Source: Platanthera guangdongensis
Taxonomy: Eukaryota; Streptophyta; Magnoliopsida; Asparagales; Orchidaceae
Direction of reading: 5' to 3'
Assembly (NCBI GenBank): GCA_039583875.1
Contig: CM077147.1
Coordinates: 157,565,846 to 157,629,845, forward strand
Length of the DNA: 64,000 nt
The notes beneath the pieces are model-generated. The model did not search any database. It had not been told where the DNA came from and saw only the letters and a program-made list of their open reading frames with translations. Position 1 is the first letter of the stretch. Every line of letters begins with the position of its first letter. Below, in pieces: positions 22,303-34,009 of the stretch. The position numbers and the translations under genes were made by a program.

Positions 22303-24314
22303 ATGGGTTCAACAGAGAATCACAAAGAACTAGGATCCATGAAGTTGCCAATCTGCAGAAAGGAGATCTTTGACATTTGGAAAGAAAGGGTTAGACTATT
22401 TATGGAAGCCTCTGACCCTAGAATCTATATCACAGTCAAAGAAGGGCCATATGTGCCAATGAAAGTATCTGTTTTAGATGCAAATCAGAGAACTCCAAAA
22501 GACTATTCTGAAATGACCAAGGATGAAATAATTCTGGCCACCATGGACAAGAGGGCTCAGAATATAATTGTAAGTGCAATAGATGATGCCACATTCCAGA
22601 ATTTAATTCACTGTAAAACATCAAAGGAAATGTGGGACACACTGATAGTGTACATGGAGGGATCTGAAGAAGTTAGACAGGACAGAAAGTATTTATTAAA
22701 TCAGGAGTATGAGAGCTTAAAATAAGGAAGGTCTGATAGCATAACTGAGTGCTACAAGAAATTCTATAGGATAGTTAATGAGTTAATGTCCTATGGAAGA
22801 GAATTCAGCAATTATGAGCTGAATGATAAGTTCTTGAGATCCCTAACTAAAGACTGGGATACCAATATTTGTACCATAAGGGAAATGGCCGAATTAGCAG
22901 ACATTCCTCCTCTAACATTATTTGGAAAACTGTTATCATATGAGATGCAGTTAATGGTAAGGAAGGAGGAGGAGAAGACTTCCAGAGTTGAGCACAAAGA
23001 AAGAGCTGTGGCTTTCAAGATAGAAGCCACTAGGAAATATAAAAGTAAGTCTCCATCTCCACCTCCAAAAGTTGCTGAGACTGGGTCAGATGAGTCAGAA
23101 AGCAGGAATTCTGAAAGCAGTGAGAGTGATGAGGACTTTACAGCTTTCACAAGACATTTTCATAAGTTTTTAAAGAAGAAACAGTGGAGGTCTAAGCCAT
23201 CCACTTCACAGAAGTCATCAAAGAATGACAGGAGAAAGCCCAAGTCAAGTAAAACTACATCTTCAAAGATAGTTTGTTATTGTTGTAACAAACAGGGACA
23301 TGTTGTTGCTGACTGTCCAGAGAAGAGAAAAGAGTCAACTGATAAGAATAAGACTCAGATCAAGGTCAAAAAGGAAAGGTCCTTTGTTGCTAAAAAGGAC
23401 AAAAGTCTGTCTGATATGTCTTCTTCAGAAACGGATTCAGAAGCTGAAGCTTATATTGGACTGTTTGCTGAAGAAGAGGAAGATGAGTTCATCTAGTTAA
23501 TGAACTCTATATATGAGCATGAGGACAATCAGTGCCAGGGACTGATGGCCTTATCAGAAGGAGACAAAATCTAGGATCAGCCTGGACCAAGTCAGGTACA
23601 AAATTATTCTATTAGTTCAATTTCTAGTACTAAGTCAGATTCAGATACATCAACATCAAGTGATGTTAGTGGATCTGAATCTGAAGGAGATATTCATCAG
23701 TTGATTGATGAATATAGAGTAGTGTTGCAAGCTTTAAAGAAAAGCAAATCCTTGGCCAAGAGTCAGGCTAAGGAGATTGCCAGTCTTAAAGTTGCTGTAA
23801 CAATTTTGATAAGTTGATTGATCAGAAATTAAATGAAATAGCCAGACTGAAACACATTACTGTTATTCAGATGGGGACTATAACATTTAAAAATGATCAA
23901 ATCAGAAATCTGAAGATTAGTCTTTAGAAAAAGAGAGATATAGTAGCAAGGTTTTCTAAACCAAAGTCTGTTCTACCTTTGATAGATGAATTCATTTCTC
24001 AAAAGGGTAAAACTGGATTGGGGTTTATTAAACCTGCCAGGACTGTACAGTCCAAGTCTAAGGGCAAAGCCCCAGTACTCAACAAGGGGCCTGCTGTAGT
24101 CAAAACAGCCAGGGATGTACCTAAACAAAGGTACAACATATTTGAGTGTTGGTGTTGTGGCAAGATAGGTCACTTTGCCATAGACTGTTGGCACAATTCA
24201 AGTGCCAAGGTGTGTAGCAATCTACCTGCTAGAAAAGCTACAGGTAGTTTTGTTAAGAGGCAAACTAACCAGCACCAAGGACCCAAGAATTCTTTGGGTT
24301 CTAAGGTTAACTAA
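22303..24314 (+). pseudogene. gag: Element B Gag (copia), stops and a frameshift
   Basis: Starts ATGGGTTCAACAGAG (MGSTENHKELG), the fuller N-terminus that A lost by one base. It has the UBN2-type domain, the knuckle CYCCNKQGHVVADC and a second knuckle CWCCGKIGHFAIDC. In-frame stops are TAA at 22723-22725 (CAA in A), TAG at 23494-23496 and further TAGs near 23573 and 23925. A frameshift near 23803 moves the last third to another frame. It ends TAA at 24312 in frame with pol, as in A. Confidence 0.88.
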
Positions 24315-24320
24315 TCTGTT

Positions 24321-25948
24321 TTGCAGGTGAGTCCAAGTGACCATGCCCCAATATGGTACTTGGATAGTGGATGTTCCAGGCACATGACTGGAACTAGGGG
24401 ATTGCCGAAGGACTATACACCAATCAAGGATAGTCCTAAAGTCACCTTTGGTGGTTCTGAAAAAGGAATCATCAAAGGCTTTGGTAACATTTCTAGCAAC
24501 CTTATTACAATTACTCTAGTGGCTTATGTTAAAGGTTTGAAACACAACCTCATTAGTATAAGTCAGCTGAGTGATTTAGGATATGACATCTCATTTGTTA
24601 AAAATGGTTGTCATATCAGGAGGTCAAATGATCAAAAGATCATTCTGACAGGTTATAGGAAGAGAAATGTTTATTGTCTAGACATTATGTGTGAGAACAA
24701 TGTTTCTCCTGTGTGTCTTGTAGCTGATGAGAAAGTCTCTCATTGTGTCAAATGATACAAGAGGCTAGCCAATCTTAACTACAAGACAATTAGCCAACTC
24801 TTTAGCAAAGAGTTAGTGAGGAATGGTCCTCAAGTTAAGTGTAAAAAGGTTGGGATATGCTCAGCTTGTCAAAAGGGCAAGCAGACTAGATCTACCTTTA
24901 ATAGCATTGAGAACAAAGATGCTGTGAGGTGCTTATACCTCTTGCATATGAATCTCTTTGGTCCTATGCTAGTTCACAGCCTAGGTAGGAAGGTCTACAC
25001 ATTTGTGGTTGTAGATGACTACTCAAGGTTTTCCTGGGTGTTCTTCCTTAGACAAAAATCTGAAACTCCTAGTATCTTTTATAGTTTTGTCAAACAAATT
25101 CAGAATGAGTTAGACAGTACAGTGGTCAAAATAAGAAGTGACCATGGTACTGAATTCCAGTCTGATAGTATGACAAAGCTATATGAAGAGTTTGAGATAT
25201 TTCAGGAATTTGCTTCACCAAGAACACCTCAGCAAAATGGTATTGCTGAAAGGCAAAATAGAACCTTGATTGAGGCTGGTAGAATCCTATTAAGTGACAC
25301 TTCTCTCCCTGAATATTTCTGGGCTGAGGCAGTTAATACTGCATGTCATGTAATTAATAGGGCTACCATTACCAAGCTTGACCTAAAGAATCTCATTTGA
25401 CAGCAGTCAAAAGAATTCTGAGATATCTTAAGGGCACTCCTTATCTAGGCCTTTGGTACCCTAGGAATGAAGAGTTTGAACTGACAGGTTATTCAGATGC
25501 ATATTTTGCAGGCTGCAAGGAAGATACGAAAAGTACAACAGGTACCTGTCAATTCCTAGGTGGAAGGCTGATATCATGGAGTTGCAAGAAACAAACAAGT
25601 GTGGCTATCTCCATAGCAGAATCAGAGTATGTTGTTGCAGGAAGTTGCTGTGTACAACTTCTATGGATTCAACATCAGCTAGAAGATTATGGTATTCAAG
25701 TAAGTAGAACACCTTTATTTTGTGATTCTACAAGTGCTATTTCTATTGCAAATAATCCTGTCTCCCATAGTAGGACTAAGCACATAGAAATACAATACCA
25801 TTTTCTAAGAGAACATGTAGAAAAAGGAGATATTTCCCTAGAGTATGTTAATACAGAAAATCAGCTAGCTGACATGTATACTAAGCCCTTAGATGAAACC
25901 AAATTCAATAAATTCAAAATTGAATTAGGGATGATAAACTTAGAATAA
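24321..25948 (+). pseudogene. pol: Element B pol, reverse transcriptase deleted
   Basis: The protease (WYLDSG) is present, then a TGA at 24753-24755 where A has a tryptophan codon. Integrase zinc site and core are present (HMNLFGPM, where A has [21 protein letters not shown]). At about 25377-25385 the sequence jumps from NRATITK to [13 protein letters not shown], missing about 1.5 kb that A has (roughly 2975-1432). The lost part is the integrase C-terminus and the whole reverse transcriptase. RNase H follows in open frame (YSDAYFAGC, with Y for [27 protein letters not shown]) to the stop at 25948. The copy could only have moved, if at all, by borrowed enzymes. Confidence 0.9.
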
Positions 25949-25973
25949 TTTATAAAATTGGCTAAGTAAAATG

Positions 25974-26301
25974 GTGTCGACACACAGAGTTGTCTGTGTC
26001 GACACAGAGTAGTGGTGTCGACACTTCAGAGAATTGGTGTCGACACATCTAGAAAGTCTGTGTCGACACTTCAAAGAATTTGTGTCGACACATGCAAAGT
26101 AGGTGTCGACACATCCATAGTGGTGTCGACACTTAGGCTTTACACATAAATAGTCTAGTAGAGTCTCGACTAAGTGTCGAGCTAAGCGGTGTCGACACAT
26201 ATATAAGTGTCGACACATATATTCTGTCGACTATACTTGTGTCGACACAGATTGTCGAGACATTATAAGTAAGTGTCGACACTTATCAACAGTGTCGACA
26301 C
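25974..26301. repeat. Element B palindrome array between pol and ORF3
   Basis: GTGTCGACAC starts at 25974, 25996, 26015, 26037, 26060, 26082, 26103 and 26123, spacings 22, 19, 22, 23, 22, 21 and 20 bp. More copies and variants follow to 26301. It begins 25 bases after the pol stop, at the same place as in A. Confidence 0.95.
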
Positions 26302-26347
26302 AATTTAAGTATTTTGACGCGCCCTTTCATCTTCAATTCTAGAAAGG

Positions 26348-26356
26348 TATATATAG
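26348..26356 (+). promoter_or_regulatory. Element B internal TATA box for ORF3
   Basis: TATATATAG, 107 bp upstream of the ORF3 ATG (26455) and about 47 bp after the last palindrome; the same geometry as in A. Confidence 0.58.
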
Positions 26357-26454
26357 GTTTTCGTCATTGTCTATCGACACGCTCACCAAAGTTTCGAGAC
26401 CAAACTTGTGTGTCGACATTTCTCTTCTCTAAATTCAAATTTCTTCAAATCCTA

Positions 26455-29232
26455 ATGGCGCCAAAGCTAGAAGAGAATGTGAATGAAGGATATGAACTCG
26501 TGTGACACGCATTTGATGACGTAAAACCTGAGATCAAAGGCGTGGTAACCCTAATAGCAGAGACTGGGTTAGAATTTCTTGTTTCAGAACCGATCAAGAT
26601 CTGGAAGAAGGAGGTCCTGGAGTTTCTGAATGCAGCAACACTAGATGAATCAGGACTCAAGATAAAATGCAGAGTTCATGGGGCAAAGGTGAAGGTCTCT
26701 CCTTAGACTCTAAGAAAAGTACTTCAACTACCAAAGACAAAGGAAGAGGAAGATGTATCAGTTTCTAAGACTAGAGAGGCACTGAGATGGTGTGGACTTG
26801 ATTCTAACCTGAAGATAGGATCTGTATTCAATAGAAAAGGAATGAACATGCAAGGAAAATTCTTGTCTGAAATAGTTGGCAAGGTCATCCTGAGTAAACC
26901 TGGAGGACATGATAGAATATCTGTTCATATGTTCAGTCTAATGACAAGAATTATCTTCAAACTTAATACAGATTGGTCTACAGTTGTGTTTGAGAAGATA
27001 AAAGAAAGTATGAAGAAGCCCGATCTGGGTAGAATACTGAGTCTTTACCTAGCTAGAAGCATTCCAGAAGTGATGAATCAAGCAACTGGATCTAAGATTA
27101 ACCACAAGAGGAGAATGAATTTGAGAATCTTCTCTAGGTGGGATAGAGTACTGACCAAAGAACTGCCATCTCCAGTGAAGGAAACACCCCAGAAAAAGAA
27201 GAAGAAGACAGCCCCTGTGGCTCAGGAATCCTCCAGCAGCTCTGAAGAGCAAGTAGTATTTAGTTCTGATGATGAACAAGGAAGGAATGCTGGACAATCT
27301 CCAGCTAGACAAGAAGATGCAGAAAGGCAGGGGGAGCTACCACAAGCTAGCCCAATTCACCTGGATCCACTCCAGGGGGAGCCTCTACTGATGGATGAGC
27401 CAACTACACTAGAGAGTGAACAAGCTACCCAAACTCTACTTGAGGTAATAACTGAAATTAATAAATTAGAATTCCCTATTGAGAATGATGTTTTGTCTGA
27501 TTCATTACCTAATGTTAATCAGCAAACACAGACACATAGCCAACCCCAAGATGTGGTCATGGAGGACACATCTGTAGCTGAGAAAGAGGTATCAGCTGCT
27601 CCTGAGATCAGGTATTCACCAAGTCATCCTCCACAAGAGTTTACATTGGAAGAGCTATTCTCAGACTTGTTACAGACTGACTTTGAAGTGGAAAAAGCAG
27701 CTGTTGAGGGGGAGCAGGTAGATTTTCAGGGGGAGCAAGTTAGGTCTCAAGAGGAGACAGCAAATAAAGAACCTGAAGTGCCAAAGGATGCTGAGCAGGT
27801 TCCTAGGACTGAGAAGGATTCACATCCTAGTCCTAAGGACAGAGTGGATATTGCTAGCACATCTGCTTCTGAAGATGAAGAGGCTGTTAGAGCCAAGAAG
27901 AGAAAGTTCCAAGTCTTTAAGAGAAGGAGCCAGACTTATAAGAAAGCCCTACAAACAATTTCTCCACAGCCTGCCCCATCTACTGACTTTAGTTCTTTGA
28001 TGGTGGCTTTACAGATCAAGCTGGATGAGCAAAGACGGGCTCTAGAAAAGTATGTAGATGAAGGCCATAAGTCACTGCAATTTGACCTGGCCCAAGACAT
28101 CAAGTCAATCAGATTTGAAATTAATCTGAACAAGAAAGAAATGACTGACTGCTTTCATAAGGGAGGAAATGCAGTAGTCTATTTGGCTACACATCAAGAG
28201 AAGATTAAGACTCAAGTGGATGACATGGCTGTCAAACAAGGATATGTACTGGAGAATCAGATAAGAATGAATGATAATCTAACAGCTTCCCATAATGCCA
28301 TTGTCACTGAGATCAAGAAGATAACCATTGCCAAACCTGCAGAGAGTGCAACTGCCAAAGCTGAGTTTGATAAGAAATTCCAGGAAAGCCTGACTGCTTT
28401 TAAGACTGTTCTTGAAACTTCTCAGAAGGCCATTGCAGAACAACTTCAGAAGTTCAAACCCTTCTATAAGGATGGAGTTAATTATCTGAATTATCAAATA
28501 TGATTTCAGAAAGATGATCTTAAGGATCACATTGTTAGAGAAGTCATAAAGGGGGAGAGGGTGTTAGTCAAAGCCAGCTCTGATCATGCCAAATGGATTT
28601 CAAATTCCATCAGAGCCACCCTTGGATATCCTCCATTATGTGATGATGATAATGTGGCAGAGTCTGGAATAAATCCTGCTTACTTTGGAGGAGAGCCAGC
28701 TGAAGTAGCTCAGGTAATATACCCTCCAGCAGACTTTGATATGATACATCAGGAGGTACAGTGTATGTATAGTCCTCCTGATGGTAATCTGAATGTTATT
28801 TTGGAGAAAGTAGTACAGCCAGTGCCAGAGGCAGTTCTAAAAGAACAAGAAGCACAATTATCTAAGAAAAAGTTCAGAGAGCAAGCTGAACTTAGGCCTG
28901 ATTTTGAACAATGGAGCCCTACTTCCAGGAATATCATCTTGACTGCATGGAAAGCTGCTAAGGAAAATGTACAGGATAGAGGCAAATGGTATTCTGAACT
29001 GGAGTGGAGGAAACATGAGACCAGGCAAGAGGCTATTGTTCAATACAGAAGAATGGCTAAGATGGGAAAGCTACCTCCTACTGCACAGGAGCCTAGCAAG
29101 TACTTTCCAAAGCCTTATCATTATTTTGAAAGGCAAAAGATAAAGGCTGAAGAATTGAAAAAGAAAGATCTTAAGGGAAAGAAGCCTACTGCTGCTGAAG
29201 ATACTGAAGCTCCTGTCCAAGCAAAGATATAA
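26455..29232 (+). pseudogene. Element B ORF3 (putative plant transposon protein type), three stops
   Basis: One frame of about 925 codons from ATG (MAPKLEENVNEGYELV) to the TAA at 29232, broken by stops at about 26503 (TGA, CGC in A), 26704 (TAG, AAA in A) and 28501-28503 (TGA). The N-terminal domain contains VGKVILSKPGGHDRIS, LMTRIIF and KKPDLGRILSLYLARSIPE, which align with C ORF3. The middle is acidic and serine/proline/glutamine-rich. A basic run KKRKFQVFKRR could be a nuclear localisation signal; helical, probably coiled-coil sequence follows. The end is lysine-rich with PPTAQEPSKYFPKPYHYFERQ. No membrane segment is visible. Function unknown. Confidence 0.85.
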
Positions 29233-29552
29233 TCAGGAAAGGGCATCGTAATTAAGGAGCCTGAGCAGCCTTAGAATAGAAATTTTTCTTAAGTTTACTA
29301 TGTGTAATCAGTTGTATTCAACATTCTGTACTTACCCTGTCATTTAATATTGTTTTGAAGTTGTTAGAACAATGTGATATGTGGTAAATTTATTACATTA
29401 CTGTTCTGAGATATTTGTGTATACATGTTTTGTTTATACATGTTTATGTACTTACCCTGTCATTTAATATTGTTTTACATCATACTGTGAATTTGTTATG
29501 TATGGTGTATATCATTGACTAAATGTTATGACTCCTCCAAATAGGGGGAGAT
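29233..29552 (+). other. Element B 3' untranslated region and polypurine tract
   Basis: AT-rich stretch with a near-perfect direct repeat of about 30 bases (TACTTACCCTGTCATTTAAT at about 29329 and 29449). It ends in the polypurine tract AAATAGGGGGAGAT directly before the 3' LTR (TGTTGG at 29553). No gene. Confidence 0.85.
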
Positions 29553-30717
29553 TGTTGGCTACATTGGAATACATGTACCTGATTTGAAGAAGCCTCACCC
29601 TACTCAATGATATACATCAAAATGTATTTGATGTGTTTTGAGTTGAGTTGTGCAGGTTAAGTATTTGCAGGGAAAGCTTAAAAGTTTCTAAGTCCATGTG
29701 TCGACACCTAGAAGAAAAGTATCGACACTTAAGAAGGCTTGTGTCGACACCTAGAGAAGAAGTGTCGACACTTGGAGTAATTGTGTCGACACCAGGGATG
29801 CAGAGTCGACACCAGAAGGAAAGTGTCGACACATACAGGCTGTGTCGACACACAATGAAGAAATGTCCAGAGAAGCTGTGTCGACACTAAGAAGTAGTGT
29901 CGACACCCAGAGGAACTTTGTCGACATCAAAAGTGTCGACACTAGGAGGCTGTGTCGACACTCAGCAAAACTTCAACAAAGTTCAAGTACAAGTGTCGAC
30001 ACTAGGAGGCTATGTCGACACTCAGCAAAACTTCAACAAAGTTCAAGTACAAGTGTCGACACTAGGAGGCTGTGTCGACACTCAGCAAATTTCAACAAAG
30101 TCTAACTACAAGTGTCGACACAAAGGAGATGTGTCGACACTCAGCCAAAGTCTCAACACAAGAATAATGTGTCGACACAAGGAGAAATGTCGACACTCAG
30201 CAAAAGTATCAACACAGAAGGCATGTGTCGACACCAAGAAGATGTGTCGACACTTAGCAAGTATCAACACAAGAAGATGTGTCGACACAAAAGAGTTGTG
30301 TCGACACTTACAAGAAATCAACTAAGAAGGCCTTGTGTCGACACACAGGATCAGTGTCGACACATGTTGAAGAAGCAGTGTCGAGAAGCAGAATCTACAA
30401 CACAAGGAGTTGTGTCGACACCATGAAGGCTAGTGTCGACACTTAGTCTACTTATGTCGACACTTAGTCTATCAATGTCGACACTTAAAGACTGACTGTC
30501 TTGACACTTTGAGACAGTTACAGAAAATTCAAGAAGTGACTGGATGACTTGACAACTGCCATCCCAGCCGATCTACTGCAACTGTCAGAGCTGTCAGAAA
30601 GCTGTTAGGAACTGGACCAGCCGGTCACCATGAAGAAAGCCTATATAAAGGCTTATACCTTCAACAGATAAAAGAGTTGAAATTAAAAAAGAGGATTGTA
30701 GATTGATCAAGTAATTC
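29553..30717 (+). repeat. Element B 3' LTR, first part
   Basis: Aligns with 20294 onward and is cut by element C after CAAGTAATTC. Its array has three copies of a 60-bp unit, with ACTAGGAGGC at 29941, 30001 and 30061 exactly, against two in the 5' LTR. Confidence 0.95.
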
Positions 30718-32213
30718 TGAAAGTGCAGCTAGATCTGATATACTCTAGAGGGGGTGAATAGAGTATATGGTGCTTTGAAACTTTTTACAACAATTGTTGT
30801 AATAAGATTGAGCAGGAAAGCAGTAATAAATCTAATCACATAACTAAGTTAATGAAAAGCTAATCACAGAAAAATCAAGGCCAGAAACAAAAATAAAAAC
30901 AAGCAAAACCAGAAGACACACGGAAATATAGTGGTTCCCCTAAACTTGGGTACATCCACTCTTCTACCACCCTAGGTAGGAATCCACTGCAGGATGAGTT
31001 GATCAGGTGTCCTGGGAACCAATGAGCTTTTGATAAGGTGCTCAAAAACCAAATCAGATTTTTTGATCAGGTGTCTTGCCAACAATGAGCTTTTGACAAG
31101 GTGCTCAAAAACCAAGCTCAAACTTTTGAAGGGAGTTTGAGAAACCCTTTACAGAGAGAGGGTGAGAGAGTGATGAAAGTCTTCTCTTTCTCAAACAACT
31201 GAGAAGACTATGTGGATTGTTGATGTTAAAGCTCCCCCTGAATCCTTGAGATCTTCAGGAAAAAAAGCTTTGCTGAGAGTGATAGGCCTTCAAAGATTGA
31301 ACTCCAGCAATAGATGATTTCAGCAATAGCTGAAATGTTGAATGTCTGGAGTCTTGAAATATGTTGGCCTTGAACACTTGAAAACTAGAGAGATCTGATG
31401 ATTTATGAAAAGATTGATCTCCTTGGATGAGTGTTCTTAAGAATTCTTTGAGACAAAATATTTTGTTGAAGATTATTGATGTCTGTCTGTGTGTCTCTTC
31501 TCTTATTCAGAAAAGAATTCTTTTCTTTTATTCTCTGGTACTGAACAAAGACATTCTCTGAGAAGAATGGCCATTGGCCAGCATTAATTGCATCCTTAAT
31601 TGCAAAATCTCTTCTGGAGGAAAGTCCCTAGAAATATTCCTTGAAACTTGGTCCAGAAATGAATGAAAACGGCTAGGAAATCTTCAGAATTAATTGCAGA
31701 ATAACTCCTTAACTGATTTGAATTTGAATCTAGAAACATCCTTAAAGTTATCTGAAAACGTCGAACTGAGCTCTGCTATCGTCGAACTGAGATCAACGAT
31801 CTGAAAATATACAGCAGTAAAATATCGTCTATCTGAGCTCAAAGATCGTCGAACTGAGCTCAGAGATAGAAATCCAAAGCTGAGTCAAGATCGTCGAACT
31901 GAGCTCACCGATCGTCGAATGGAGTTCGACAATATAATGAAGTTGAGCTCAGCGATCGTCGAATGGAGTTCGACGATCTGTCGAAGTTGAGCTAGATGAT
32001 CGTCGATCGGAGTTCGACGAATCGTCGTGCTGAGCTCGACGATATGACTTGGTCTCCAAACAGAAAATCCTGGTCTTGAGGGCAGCTTCCAAACCTAGAC
32101 TTCTAACCCTTACACTCAATTCTAATTGACCTATTGGGTTATACAGGAGGTCAAGCATTGATTCCTAGAGACATAGTGATCCTGACCCAAATTAGTAATA
32201 GGGTGTTCCAACA
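30718..32213 (-). repeat. Element C 3' LTR (1496 bp)
   Basis: Plus strand TGAAAGTGCAG to TTCCAACA. Contains a direct repeat of about 65 bp near 31005-31125 (GATCAGGTGTC ... GCTCAAAAACCAA) and the family palindromes at about 31759-32046. Confidence 0.94.
31759..32046. repeat. Element C 3' LTR palindrome cluster
   Basis: Repeated GTCGAACTGAGCTC and inverted pairs: ATCGTCGAA, five bases, then TTCGACGAT (for example 31955-31979). The core is TCGA. The 5' LTR has the same cluster at 51802-52088. Confidence 0.9.
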
Positions 32214-32377
32214 ATCTCCCCCTATTTGGGTTAGGATTACTATTTACAGACTTTGGAAAAATTAAATAACAACATTCAAGCAGCAAAACAGAAAAGCAAC
32301 AAGCTAGACATTGCAGAACCACAGAGATATATATCATCCAGATAATCAGAAATCACAGAAAATGTCACCTTACATTG
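32214..32377 (-). other. Element C polypurine tract and 3' untranslated region
   Basis: CCAAATAGGGGGAGA on the minus strand (about 32228-32214) abuts the 3' LTR. The short stretch up to the ORF3 stop at 32378 holds no gene. Confidence 0.85.
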
Positions 32378-33007
32378 TCATTTCTTTTCCTTGCCCTTAA
32401 CAAGTTTGATCTCTCTGTTAGGATTGAGGGCTTCTTTGTTTGATCTGGTATCATCTGCTGCACCTAAATATGTTTGCTTTTTATGCCTGGGAACTACAAC
32501 TTCAGGATGTAATTCCATATACCTGTTAGAATCAAAGAACTTGCTTGATGCATATCTTTCTCGCTCTTTCTGTCTCTGTTCAGACATTGTTGAGATGTTG
32601 GAGGAATCTTTTCCTTGCTCTCTAGCCTTTTTGATCTGATCCAGTGCAGCAAGTTCTTTTAATCTTGCAGCCCAGGCAGCTAGATTGTTCTCAGGATCCT
32701 AAAAAGGTACTGGGGCTCATATCTGTTAGAGGGATTGTCTTGAGGAGGCCTGGAAGACACAGTTTCTTTCAGCTTATAAGGGAAAGGACCAGATGTTGTA
32801 TCAGTTGAAATTTGTCCTCCCCTAGAATATGGGTGTTGCCTTGAGTAACCTTTGGAGTAGACTTGGAGATCTCTTTGATTTCCTTTGTATCCTCCTCTCC
32901 TGGATTGAGATCCCCTGGATTGGCTTCCCCTATTATAAGATCTAGCATGAGGCTGATAGGGGGCCTGACTTCTGGCTGGGGGTTGAGCTGCAGAGCTTCC
33001 ACCTGCA
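32378..33007 (-). pseudogene. Element C ORF3, C-terminal part (after the D insertion)
   Basis: Continues C ORF3 on the far side of element D. First comes an arginine/serine/glycine-rich stretch (RSYNRGSQSRGSQSRRGGYKG, about 32960-32890), then a frameshift near 32700 in CTTTTTAGGAT (probably one base lost). A charged end follows (MSEQRQKERERYASSKFFDS) with the stop at 32378. The RG/SR-rich stretch resembles low-complexity nucleic-acid-binding tails. Everything right of 33007 belongs to the D LTR and is not part of this protein. Confidence 0.75.
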
Positions 33008-33072
33008 TGTAACGCCCTGAAACTCAAAGTAGCGAAGGGGACATTTTGGACCAGTTTGGGTTCTGGCTGCAG

Positions 33073-33480
33073 GCACACGGCCTGGGACACGGGCGTGTCC
33101 CAGGGCGTGTCAAGCCTGTGTCGACATTGAGACGGGTGTCGACACTTTGGTCTCGACATTGTGCCGAGACTGGGCACACGGCCTGCGACACGGGCGTGTC
33201 GCAGGGCGTGTCGACCCGTGTCGACACTTAGCCACGAAGTCGACACTCTGCGTTCGACGAAGTGTCGAGACATGGCACACGGCCTGCGACACGGGCGTGT
33301 CGCAGGGCGTGTTGACCTGTCTCGACGATCATCCCGGGGAGTCGACGAGCTTTGCTCGACGATGCGTCGAGACAAGGCACACGGCCTAGGACACGGGCCT
33401 GTCCAAGGCCGTGTCATCAGGTCGACGATCTTCACTCGACGAAGCGTCGAGTGTCGAGACCGTGTACATGGCCTGTGGTC
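33073..33480. repeat. Element D LTR tandem repeat of about 101 bp
   Basis: Four units beginning GCACACGGCCT at 33073, 33174, 33275 and 33377. Each holds GACACGGGCGTGTC-like imperfect palindromes plus TCGA-core motifs: GTGTCGACAC in the first units and TCGACGATC in the later ones. The 3' LTR has the same units at about 40197, 40299, 40400 and 40502. Confidence 0.92.
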
Positions 33481-34009
33481 CAGGCGTGTTGAGGTGACAC
33501 GGGTAAGGACACGGGCATGTCCTAGAACCCGTGCAGTGCTCGGGTTGATTTTGGGGAAAAATGATGGGGTACACAGCCGGCCACACGGCCGTGTCACATG
33601 GAACACGGGCGTGTCAGCTCGAACACGGGCATGTTCGATACCCGTGTGAGGTTCCAGGTGATTCGATTTTGACGGAGAATGAGGCACACGGCCCTGGACA
33701 CGGGCGTGTGTCAGGCCGTGTTCGGTCCAGATTGGGCATTTCAGTCCCGAATCAAAGCCGTTCGTTTCCTTATTTTGAGATCCAACAGCTGGGGGTTGTT
33801 CCTGAAGGGATATACCCGGGTTTGGGCTTTCAAAACCCTCACTTTTCTTAAGTGTTATCTTTATAAAACCTTAGAGAGAGAGGAGAGCCAAGGGAGGAAG
33901 AAGGAGCTAGATCCCGCCATTGGAGGAGCTTCGGAGCTCCGAATCGCGAGCCGACTCCGGATCCACGGAGGCAAAGCTAGTGCGGTGCTTTTCATCCGAT
34001 TACTTTTCA

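Noticed and set aside
26455..29232. ORF3 as a retroviral envelope-like protein
   Set aside because: SIRE-type elements are often said to carry an env-like ORF, but I see no signal peptide, membrane segment or fusion peptide in A, B or C.
33008..33690. Long arginine/threonine-rich open frames in the D LTRs (also 40115-40812)
   Set aside because: They come from the GC-rich 101-bp repeat, which lacks stops in several frames. The 335-codon minus-strand frame is real only left of 33007, where it is C ORF3.
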